Source of the DNA: JAGVMG01 sp964461105
GTDB lineage: Bacteria; Chlamydiota; Chlamydiia; Chlamydiales; Rhabdochlamydiaceae
Length of the DNA stretch: 14,023 bases
Assembly: GCA_964461105.1 (NCBI GenBank)
Contig: CAYWSY010000051.1
Coordinates: 1-14,023, forward strand
Reading direction: 5' to 3'
Below are positions 6,181-12,151 of the stretch, in pieces. Made by a program: the position numbers and the translations under genes. A model generated the notes under the pieces. The model was given only the letters and a program-made list of their open reading frames with translations. It was not told where the DNA came from and made no database searches. The first letter of the stretch is position 1. The number at the start of each line of letters is the position of its first letter.

Positions 6181-8638
6181 GAAACACCTCGTCATAATGG
6201 TTGATGAAGTGAACCTTAATCCCCTTCTTGATATGGGAAGGAAGCTCGTCATAATCTCTGCGATTATCCTTCGGAAAAACCAAGACCTTTGCCCCTGAAC
6301 GCTTTGCAGCGATGAGTTTTTCTTTAAGGCCCCCGATCGGTAATACCTTGCCTGTCAGGGTCAATTCTCCTGTCATTCCTAAATCTTCGATCACCGGCTC
6401 GTTGCGAAGAAGCGAGAGCATCGATGTCACCATCGTGATGCCCGCCGATGGACCATCTTTTGGTGTCGCACCCTCTGGAATGTGAACATGCACGTGACAT
6501 TTCTCAAACTGATGCCCACCGGTATATTTACTACTTAAGCTATTGATGTAAGACCATGCAATCTGAGCCGACTCTTTCATCACATCGCCAGCCTGCCCAG
6601 TGAGCTTCATCTCCACTTTTTCAGCAGGAGTTTTAATCGCTTCAACATACAGTGTCGCCCCTCCCATAGAGGTCCATGCCAATCCCATGCAAACTCCAGC
6701 AGGGGTACGCTCATAATATCGGTCTGTCGTGAAAATAGGCTTCCCTAAATAACTCACTAAATTCCGATCGGAAATCACCTCTTTGGCCCCTTTTTCCTTT
6801 TTATCTGTCGCCTTTTCACGGAATTTCACAACCTTCACTGCAATTTTACGCAAAATCTTCTTGATGTAATTCTCTAAACTTCTGACGCCTGATTCCCTTG
6901 CATATCCGTTAATAATTTGATGCAACGCAGGGCGAGTAAACTCCGCATCGGAACTTTTCAATCCCATCGCTTTACGATTGCGCGGGATTAAATATTTGGT
7001 TGCAATCTGCACTTTTTCTTCGAGAATATAGCCTGACAACCGCAAGATGTCCATCCGGTCTTTCAAAGGCTCTGGGATCGTATCAAGCACGTTTGCTGTG
7101 ACAATAAACAATACATTCGATAAATCACACCGCACATCAAGATAGTGATCGAGAAAATCCTTGTTTTGTTCTGGATCTAACACTTCCAAGAGAGCAGATG
7201 CAGGATCTCCATGATAACTGGAGCCCATCTTATCGACCTCATCGAGCATAATCACAGGATCAATCGATTGCGTGAACTTAAGAGCTTGAATCATTTTTCC
7301 TGGCATCGCACCTATATAGGTCCGCCGATGTCCTTTAATCTCCGCTTCATCGCGCATTCCACCCACTGAAAATCGATAAAATTTCCGATTGAGTGCGCGT
7401 GCGATGCTTTTACCAATGCTCGTTTTACCAACACCAGGAGGACCGACTAAACAGATAATACTCCCTTTAATCCCACCGGAGAGCTTGCCAACTGCAATAA
7501 ACTCCAAAATCCGCTCTTTAATGTCGCTGAGGCCATAATGGTCTTCTTCGAGAGCTCGCTTAGCAAATTTGATATCGAGGCCAGGCTCAGTATCCCCACT
7601 GCGAATCCCCCAAGGCACGATCGTTAGCCAATCGAGATAATTTCGGCACACCGCGTATTCGGCTGACTGCACCTCAAGCACGCTCAGTTTACCCATCTCT
7701 TCTTTAATCACCGTCATCACATCTTCGGGAACAGTTCTTTGTTTTAACCGCTCTTGAAATTTTTCTAAATCACATGTCTTATCATCTTTTTCAAGACCAA
7801 GCTCTTTCTTAATGGTCTTGAGTTGTTCACGCAAAAAGAATTCCCGCTGCGTTTTCGAAATGGTCGCTTCAATCTTGAGATTAATGCTATTTTGCAAACG
7901 GCTTAAATCAAGCTCCTTTTTCAATAAGACAAGCGCCTTATCAATGCGCGTTTGCAAATCAAAACTCGTCAAAACATCTTGCAATTCCTCTCTGCTCGCT
8001 GTTGTCAGAGTCACCGCAAAATCGGCAAGTTTTCCAGGCTCTGTAAAATCAGAATGGCCTAAGAAAATTTGAAGCTCTTCTTTAAATAGAGGGTTGAGCT
8101 TGAGAAGCTCTTTAATCGTTGTGATGATACTAATCGAATACGCTTTGAGCTCTTTGGAAAGCTTCCCCGAAGGATCTTCATGGTAATTGATCTGCGCTTT
8201 GAGATGCTTTCCCGCTTTCATTGGTTTGCGGATGGAAATCCTTTTTTCCATGTTGAGAACAACTTGAGCACCCCCTTGTTCCATGGGAATAATCCGCAAA
8301 ATCCGCGCTAAGACACCCACATCATAAAGATCATTAAACCCAACCTTGTAGATGTTCGCCTCTTCTACACGCGTCAAAAAGAGCCCTAAAAATTTATTCT
8401 CCGATTTGGCAACAACCTTGAGCACCTCATAAAAGGGACCTGGTTCAATAACAATCGGCGCCGCCATCCCCGGAAAAAAAGGACGCCTGCTCAGAGGAAC
8501 AATAAACACCTGTGAGGGAAGATCTGCTGCTGCAATCGGCTTTTGCCGATCATCATGAATCGATTGTTCGACAGCTTCAGCCAAAGCCTCTTCTAAATCT
8601 TCATCATCGGCAATAGGATTATCATTATCAATACTCAA
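6158..8638 (-). CDS. lon: ATP-dependent protease Lon, 826 aa
   Basis: Cytoplasmic AAA+ serine protease degrading misfolded and regulatory proteins. With the TTG start at 8638, the N-terminal substrate-binding domain covers about 40-240 and is followed by a coiled-coil stretch. Walker A is GPPGVGKT at 399-406, Walker B ends in D466-E467, and the catalytic dyad is Ser731 (PKDGPSAG) with Lys774 (GGLKEK). A short acidic N-terminal tail (DDEDLEEALAEA) precedes the conserved part. The length matches chlamydial Lon (about 820 aa). The TTG start is chosen because AAGGAG lies six bases upstream; an in-frame GTG at 8695 adds 19 residues but has no such site and lies inside the repeat element. It heads a four-gene overlapping minus-strand operon with the nucleotidyltransferase, rhomboid and rnz. 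Confidence 0.96.
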   Translation of the reverse strand: MSIDNDNPIADDEDLEEALAEAVEQSIHDDRQKPIAAADLPSQVFIVPLSRRPFFPGMAAPIVIEPGPFYEVLKVVAKSENKFLGLFLTRVEEANIYKVGFNDLYDVGVLARILRIIPMEQGGAQVVLNMEKRISIRKPMKAGKHLKAQINYHEDPSGKLSKELKAYSISIITTIKELLKLNPLFKEELQIFLGHSDFTEPGKLADFAVTLTTASREELQDVLTSFDLQTRIDKALVLLKKELDLSRLQNSINLKIEATISKTQREFFLREQLKTIKKELGLEKDDKTCDLEKFQERLKQRTVPEDVMTVIKEEMGKLSVLEVQSAEYAVCRNYLDWLTIVPWGIRSGDTEPGLDIKFAKRALEEDHYGLSDIKERILEFIAVGKLSGGIKGSIICLVGPPGVGKTSIGKSIARALNRKFYRFSVGGMRDEAEIKGHRRTYIGAMPGKMIQALKFTQSIDPVIMLDEVDKMGSSYHGDPASALLEVLDPEQNKDFLDHYLDVRCDLSNVLFIVTANVLDTIPEPLKDRMDILRLSGYILEEKVQIATKYLIPRNRKAMGLKSSDAEFTRPALHQIINGYARESGVRSLENYIKKILRKIAVKVVKFREKATDKKEKGAKEVISDRNLVSYLGKPIFTTDRYYERTPAGVCMGLAWTSMGGATLYVEAIKTPAEKVEMKLTGQAGDVMKESAQIAWSYINSLSSKYTGGHQFEKCHVHVHIPEGATPKDGPSAGITMVTSMLSLLRNEPVIEDLGMTGELTLTGKVLPIGGLKEKLIAAKRSGAKVLVFPKDNRRDYDELPSHIKKGIKVHFINHYDEVFHVAFPRA

Positions 8639-8644
8639 AATAGG

Positions 8645-8650
8645 CTCCTT
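8645..8650 (-). promoter_or_regulatory. Ribosome-binding site fixing the lon TTG start
   Basis: On the minus strand AAGGAG stands six bases before TTG (8638-8636). It is the only good Shine-Dalgarno in the region and argues against the GTG at 8695. No convincing lon promoter was found between here and the inverted repeat. Confidence 0.7.
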
Positions 8651-8733
8651 ATGTATACCCAACAGAAAACGACTCGCATAGCCCCGACTTTGCACATTTT
8701 TAGCCCGACTGCCTTGCCTATTTGTTCCCTGAC

Positions 8734-8753
8734 GTTTGGCCTTAAGGCCAAAC
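8734..8753. repeat. Perfect 20-bp palindrome
   Basis: GTTTGGCCTTAAGGCCAAAC equals its own reverse complement. It forms one of the two inner arms of the composite element and could also be a symmetric protein-binding site. Confidence 0.9.
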
Positions 8754-8760
8754 TAGTCGA

Positions 8761-8807
8761 TTTATTTAAGCGGGAAGGGGTTAAAAACCCCTTCCCGCTT
8801 AAATAAA
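8761..8807. repeat. Perfect hairpin, 20-bp arms plus two more A-T pairs
   Basis: Positions 8761-8780 are the exact reverse complement of 8788-8807. The loop TTAAAAA can add two more pairs, leaving a three-base AAA loop. The core CGGGAAGGGG...CCCCTTCCCG resembles the hairpin at 18-75 (14 of 17 positions shared between 8787-8803 and 49-65). Confidence 0.9.
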
Positions 8808-8946
8808 CGCCTCAGAAAACAAATGGACCGAGGCAGTCGAGCTAAAAATGTACAAAGTCGAGGTAACGAGTGATTCACTTTATCATCAATTTCAAAATAG
8901 TGCAACTCGGGCTCCCCTTTTTTAAAGATAAAAATAATTTCAGTGA

Positions 8947-8975
8947 TTGCCCCCCTTAGGAAAACCTGGTAGAAT
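8947..8975 (+). promoter_or_regulatory. Candidate tsaB promoter with very short leader
   Basis: TTGCCC (8947-8952, 4/6) is followed after 17 bases by TAGAAT (8970-8975, 5/6). Transcription would start near 8982, only about six bases before the ATG at 8988, so the mRNA would be nearly leaderless; no good Shine-Dalgarno is present. The stretch 8864-8946 between the repeat element and this promoter is AT-rich and holds nothing else I can identify. Confidence 0.45.
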
Positions 8976-8987
8976 GAGAGATCTCAT

Positions 8988-9590
8988 ATGCAACTCATTA
9001 TTGACACAAGCTCAGAAAACAGCCTCCTTGCTTTAAACAAGGACGGGAACATCATTGCCTCAAGAACCTACCCTCATGTCAATAATCTTTCAGCTACCCT
9101 CCTTCCAAATATCCAAGCGCTTGTAAAAGAAGCTGGCCTGACCTTCCAACAACTCACCTCCATCGCCGTTGGAGTTGGCCCAGGCTCCTATACCGGAACG
9201 CGGGTTGGAGTCGCTGTTGCCAAAACATTAAGCTTCGGCCTAAAAATCCCTTTAAAAAGCTTCTGCTCGCTCTTAGCCTTCCTCCCCAACATCACAGGCT
9301 CATTTGCCTGCGTCATGCCCTCGCGCACTTCCGATCTATTCGTCTTAAAAGGAGGAAGCACTTCAGATCAAATAGAACTGACCACTTCGGCACTTTTAAG
9401 CCGCAGTTCCGCAATGGAAGCTCTGAAAGGCGTTGAAACTGTCATGTGCATCGGCGGCTCTTGCGAGGGAATCGCCGCTCCAGAAGTAGCCCCCCCGCCT
9501 GGATTTGATTCCATTCTTAAATGGCTTAATTTAGCACCGTTAGAGCACAAATCCCCTGATGCAGAACTCATCTATCTCCATACCCCTTAA
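8988..9590 (+). CDS. tsaB: tRNA threonylcarbamoyladenosine biosynthesis protein TsaB, 200 aa
   Basis: Non-catalytic partner of TsaD in the complex that makes N6-threonylcarbamoyladenosine at position 37 of ANN-decoding tRNAs. The ASKHA-fold N-terminus I-I-D-T-S begins at residue 4, and the hallmark V-G-V-G-P-G-S-Y-T-G-T-R-V-G lies near 61-74. A shorter, poorly conserved C-terminal half is typical of TsaB, and the 200-aa length is slightly below the usual ~230. It is the counterpart of the Chlamydia gene often labelled gcp_1 or yeaZ next to lon. It is divergent from lon and has its own candidate promoter; rpsU follows after 83 bp with a separate promoter. Start ATG 8988 is the only one that retains the N-terminal strand. 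Confidence 0.93.
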   Translation: MQLIIDTSSENSLLALNKDGNIIASRTYPHVNNLSATLLPNIQALVKEAGLTFQQLTSIAVGVGPGSYTGTRVGVAVAKTLSFGLKIPLKSFCSLLAFLPNITGSFACVMPSRTSDLFVLKGGSTSDQIELTTSALLSRSSAMEALKGVETVMCIGGSCEGIAAPEVAPPPGFDSILKWLNLAPLEHKSPDAELIYLHTP

Positions 9591-9598
9591 CGAATCAA

Positions 9599-9628
9599 TT
9601 GAAAAATATCGCCCCCCTTCCCTATAAT
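9599..9628 (+). promoter_or_regulatory. Strong rpsU promoter with GC-rich discriminator
   Basis: TTGAAA (9599-9604), an 18-base spacer, then a perfect TATAAT (9623-9628). The -10 is followed by CTGGGGG, a G-rich discriminator of the kind found at growth-rate-regulated promoters. A C-tract (9612-9617) and a G-tract (9631-9635) flank the -10 and could pair. Transcription would begin near 9635, about 39 bases before the rpsU ATG. Confidence 0.75.
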
Positions 9629-9673
9629 CTGGGGGATAGTAAACTAAATCCCTTAACCTAGGAAACCAGATTC

Positions 9674-9871
9674 ATGACAAGCGTAAAAGTCCGTACCGGT
9701 GAGCCCATTGATAAAGCACTGAGAGCTCTTAAGAAAAAACTTGATAAAGAAGGCGTGATGAAATCCGCTAAAGCTCACCGTTTCTACGATAAACCCTCTG
9801 TCAAGAGCAGAGCAAAAGCTAAAGCCGCTCTCAAATATAAAAAACCGAAACAAAGAAGCTTCAGCTTCTAA
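9674..9871 (+). CDS. rpsU: 30S ribosomal protein S21, 65 aa
   Basis: Small, highly basic subunit protein (many Lys and Arg, almost no acidic residues after position 25) that helps the 30S subunit pair mRNA with the 16S 3' end. The family pattern V-x-V-x-x-G-E-x-I-D-K-A-L-R-x-L-K-K-K is seen at residues 4-22, and the R-x-x-x-x-Y-x-K-P element near 36-41. It is a few residues longer than the Chlamydia protein, with a Ser/Phe C-terminal tail. The ATG at 9674 is preceded by AGG about 11 bases upstream, a rather weak and distant Shine-Dalgarno. It is transcribed from its own strong promoter and closed by the terminator at 9884-9920, so it appears monocistronic. Confidence 0.95.
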   Translation: MTSVKVRTGEPIDKALRALKKKLDKEGVMKSAKAHRFYDKPSVKSRAKAKAALKYKKPKQRSFSF

Positions 9872-9883
9872 GTTCCTTAAATC

Positions 9884-9920
9884 AGGTGCTGTCCTTCCGA
9901 TTCTTCGACAGCACCTTTTT
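9884..9920 (+). terminator. Intrinsic terminator after rpsU
   Basis: AGGTGCTGTC (9884-9893) pairs perfectly with GACAGCACCT (9907-9916) across a 13-base loop, and T9916-T9920 make the U-run. It lies 13 bases after the rpsU stop and separates that gene from dnaJ. Confidence 0.92.
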
Positions 9921-9923
9921 GAT

Positions 9924-9950
9924 TTAGCACTTAATCCTTCTGTTTGCCAA
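9924..9950 (+). promoter_or_regulatory. CIRCE-like operator (putative HrcA site) upstream of dnaJ
   Basis: TTAGCACTT, nine bases, then GTTTGCCAA. Against the CIRCE consensus TTAGCACTC-N9-GAGTGCTAA the left half matches 8/9 and the right half 6/9, with the exact 9-base spacer. It ends five bases before the dnaJ -35 hexamer. HrcA/CIRCE control of heat-shock genes is established in Chlamydia; the degenerate right half makes this a candidate only. Confidence 0.5.
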
Positions 9951-9955
9951 TTTTC

Positions 9956-9984
9956 TTGAAAAAATCTTCAGCCACTGCTAAAAT
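9956..9984 (+). promoter_or_regulatory. dnaJ promoter with extended -10
   Basis: TTGAAA (9956-9961), a 17-base spacer, then TAAAAT (9979-9984) preceded by TGC, an extended -10 element. Transcription would start near 9991, about 20 bases before the dnaJ ATG at 10012, with AGGA (10004-10007) as ribosome-binding site. Confidence 0.65.
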
Positions 9985-10011
9985 CAGGGTTAAAAAACCT
10001 CTTAGGATATT

Positions 10012-11178
10012 ATGAGCGATTACTACGACGTGTTGGGTCTTGCCAAGGACGCCTCTCAAGATGAAATCAAAAAAGCCTATCGCAAAAGCGCCCTTAAGCA
10101 CCATCCAGACCGCAATCAAGGCAATCCTGACGCCGAAAAGAAATTCAAGCAAATCTCTGAAGCCTACGAGGTCTTAAGCGACGAGAAAAAACGTCAAATT
10201 TACGACCAATATGGAGCAGACGCTCTGCGTGGTGGTATGGGCGGAGGTGGCAGCGGCCACGGCGGATTCTCCTCCATGGAAGAAGCGCTGCATACCTTTA
10301 TGAATGCCTTTGGCGGCAGAGGCGGAGGCGGCAGAGGGGGCGATTCGATTTTTGATTCTCTGTTTGGCTTTGAATCAGAAGCGGAAGATCCAGGTTCTCG
10401 CCAAGGCTCGAGCAAAAAAATGAATCTCACCATCTCCTTTGATGAAGCGATGAAAGGGGTTGAAAAAGAGGTCAATCTCACCAATTACATCAACTGCTCT
10501 ACCTGCGATGGCTCTGGCGCCCGCACGGCAAATAGCATTAGAAAATGTACGCAATGCCGTGGCTCTGGTCAAGTCGTTCAAAGCAGAGGCTTTTTTTCCA
10601 TGGCAAGCACGTGCCCTCAATGTCAAGGTAGCGGCCAGACGATTGCCGATCCGTGCCACGACTGCAAAGGTGCCGGCAGAGTAAAGAAGAAACAACCCTT
10701 GAGCATCAAAGTTCCCCCTGGAGTCGACACAGGCATGCGCCTGCGTTTAACCGGTCATGGGGACGCAGGAGAGCGCGGCGGCCCTCCAGGCGATCTGTAT
10801 GTCTTTATTTCTGTAGACCCCCATTCCCTCTTCCAACGAGATGGTGATGACATCATTGTCGAGCTCCCCATCGGTTTTGCAGAGGCAGCTTTAGGCTGTA
10901 AAAAAGAACTTCCAACCCCATTGGGCGAGACCTGCCGCATCACCATTCCAGAAGGCACCCAATATGGAAAAGTGCTTCGCGTTAAAGCTGAAGGAGCTCC
11001 TAATGTTCATGGGCAAGGGCGAGGCGATCTACTCATTAAAATTACCGTTGAAACTCCCGTTGGCTTAAACGAAAAACAAAAAGCACTCCTCACAGAATTT
11101 GGAGCCTTGGAAGGAGAGCAAAATTCTCCGCGCAAGCGCAGTTTTGTCGATAAGCTGAAGGTTTTTTTTTCGCTGTAA
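10012..11178 (+). CDS. dnaJ: Chaperone protein DnaJ (Hsp40), 388 aa
   Basis: Co-chaperone that delivers clients to DnaK and stimulates its ATPase. The J domain occupies 1-70 with the essential H-P-D at 31-33. A Gly/Phe-rich linker covers 74-120. Four CxxCxGxG zinc-binding repeats start at Cys162, Cys179, Cys201 and Cys215. The client-binding beta domains follow to about 345, and the C-terminus ends F-V-D-K-L-K. All class I DnaJ parts are intact and the length is normal. The gene follows the rpsU terminator, has its own promoter and a CIRCE-like site, and is followed after 44 bp by a Fic gene with no terminator between. A run of nine T (11162-11170) lies in the last codons. Confidence 0.96.
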   Translation: MSDYYDVLGLAKDASQDEIKKAYRKSALKHHPDRNQGNPDAEKKFKQISEAYEVLSDEKKRQIYDQYGADALRGGMGGGGSGHGGFSSMEEALHTFMNAFGGRGGGGRGGDSIFDSLFGFESEAEDPGSRQGSSKKMNLTISFDEAMKGVEKEVNLTNYINCSTCDGSGARTANSIRKCTQCRGSGQVVQSRGFFSMASTCPQCQGSGQTIADPCHDCKGAGRVKKKQPLSIKVPPGVDTGMRLRLTGHGDAGERGGPPGDLYVFISVDPHSLFQRDGDDIIVELPIGFAEAALGCKKELPTPLGETCRITIPEGTQYGKVLRVKAEGAPNVHGQGRGDLLIKITVETPVGLNEKQKALLTEFGALEGEQNSPRKRSFVDKLKVFFSL

Positions 11179-11222
11179 AGAAATATTTTGTCAGGTAGAG
11201 TGAGGGGGATGCGAGGACCTGC

Positions 11223-12050
11223 ATGCCCCACCCTTCTTCCTTAAAGCCATACATTCCTAAAAAGCTGCCGATTGCAATTGCGATGAATCGAGAGCTTGAA
11301 AGAGCTCTTGCGCGCACCCACAAAGAGCTTGAGAATTACAATACATCCCTTCAGCGCATACCTCATCTCAAAGAAGTTGTGCGCGCTTGCGCACTTAAAG
11401 AGGCAAGAGCATCCACTTCTTTAAGCTGTGTTAAAACTGGTGTTGCTTCCAGGAATCACAAACAAGCAATTCACGCTATTCTTAGCGCTTTTGAATATGC
11501 CCGAAAGGCGCTTGAAAAGCGCCCCTTTTCTAAAACACTTCTCTGCACCATCCACGCCCACATCAAACGGTCGAGGGCAACTAACCAAAGCAAGCTTGGA
11601 CATTACCGAACCACCCAAAATTGGATCGGCCCGCAAGGCTGCTCCCCAGTAGAAGCCTACTACCTTCCGCCTCCCCCTACGCGCGTGGACTCATCGATGA
11701 AACAATGGCTCACCTACTGCAATCAAACGACGGATGAGCCCCTTCTTCAGCTCTCTTTGCTTGTAGCCCAGCTGCTCATCATCCACCCTTTCATGGATGG
11801 GAATGGGAGGATCGCCCGATTGATGGTCCCTCTTTTTTTATACCGCAAAGGGGTTCTGGCAGCCCCTTGCCTATTCTTAAGCCACTACATCCAGCGAAAC
11901 AGGCTCTCTTATCTAAGGGCCCTCTATGAGATTACTGCAGAGGGCAACTGGCACACCTGGATCCTATTCTTTCTCAAAGGGTTACGTTCCGTAACGACTC
12001 ATAAGCATTTAATAAAAAGCAAGTCACATTCATTAAATAAAGCTTACTAA
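11223..12050 (+). CDS. Fic-domain protein (AMP-transferase-like), autoinhibitory motif degenerate, 275 aa
   Basis: Fic enzymes usually transfer AMP from ATP to Ser, Thr or Tyr hydroxyls of target proteins. The active-site loop HPFMDGNGR is complete at 188-196 (catalytic His188, anion-binding N194-G195-R196). The substrate flap L-G-H-Y-R...NWIGPQG...YLPPPP spans 125-152, and the C-terminal W-x-x-W-I-x-F-F-L block ends near 251. The N-terminal segment IPKKLP and following helices match the Fic_N region of class II Fic proteins. There the inhibitory [S/T]xxxE[G/N] motif should sit after E60-A61, but the residues are S64-T-S-L-S68-C69: the inhibitory Glu and the next Gly are replaced. Start ATG 11223 has GAGG six bases upstream. 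With only 44 bp after dnaJ and no clear promoter, it may be co-transcribed. Confidence 0.9.
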   Translation: MPHPSSLKPYIPKKLPIAIAMNRELERALARTHKELENYNTSLQRIPHLKEVVRACALKEARASTSLSCVKTGVASRNHKQAIHAILSAFEYARKALEKRPFSKTLLCTIHAHIKRSRATNQSKLGHYRTTQNWIGPQGCSPVEAYYLPPPPTRVDSSMKQWLTYCNQTTDEPLLQLSLLVAQLLIIHPFMDGNGRIARLMVPLFLYRKGVLAAPCLFLSHYIQRNRLSYLRALYEITAEGNWHTWILFFLKGLRSVTTHKHLIKSKSHSLNKAY

Positions 12051-12080
12051 AAACTATCTGAAATTAAATTTTATTGCTAG

Positions 12081-12109
12081 TTGACTTTTATCAACTAATG
12101 GCATACAAT
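12081..12109 (+). promoter_or_regulatory. Candidate promoter downstream of fic
   Basis: TTGACT (12081-12086, 5/6), a 17-base spacer, then TACAAT (12104-12109, 5/6). The predicted start near 12116 excludes the upstream TTG and ATG codons of the following ORF and points to ATG 12152 as its start. Confidence 0.55.
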
Positions 12110-12151
12110 AATTTTAAATCTAAGCAATTGATTGCAAAAAAGAATTGTTTT

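Larger units (their letters stand above)
8682..8863. repeat. Composite long inverted repeat (MITE-like, T-shaped fold)
   Basis: Outer arms 8685-8732 and 8812-8860 are imperfect reverse complements: 28 of the first 30 positions match, and the full arms differ only by transitions plus one single-base gap. Pairing extends weakly to 8682 and 8863. Inside lie a perfect 20-bp palindrome (8734-8753) and a 20-bp-arm hairpin (8761-8807), so a single strand can fold into a three-way junction. TA dinucleotides flank the arms (8679-8680 and 8864-8865), compatible with, but not proof of, a TA target duplication. It sits between the divergent genes lon and tsaB, where no terminator is needed, and no ORF is inside it. 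A non-autonomous mobile element or a structural/regulatory palindrome are the main options. Confidence 0.85.

Noticed and set aside
6181..6252. Upstream extension of the nucleotidyltransferase by 24 residues
   Set aside because: It would overlap lon by 95 bp, the added residues do not look like the family, and ATG 6180 has GAGGTG at good spacing.
8867..8909. Weak stem CGAGT...CACT / AGTG...ACTCG before a TTTTTT run, as a terminator
   Set aside because: The arms are short with an internal loop, the T-run is ten or more bases away from the stem, and nothing on the plus strand upstream needs terminating.
10200..10958. Several minus- and plus-strand ORFs inside dnaJ
   Set aside because: They are shadows of the GC-rich Gly and Cys repeats of dnaJ, which is unambiguous by its four CxxCxGxG motifs.
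11162..11170. Run of nine T in the last codons of dnaJ as a phase-variation or slippage tract
   Set aside because: A slip would only alter the last two or three residues of DnaJ. There is no downstream frame it would usefully open.
11930..11973. Class III-type inhibitory motif near the C-terminus of the Fic protein (T-A-E-G)
   Set aside because: There is no Ser or Thr four residues before the Glu, and this Glu-Gly belongs to the ordinary conserved segment before W-x-x-W-I.
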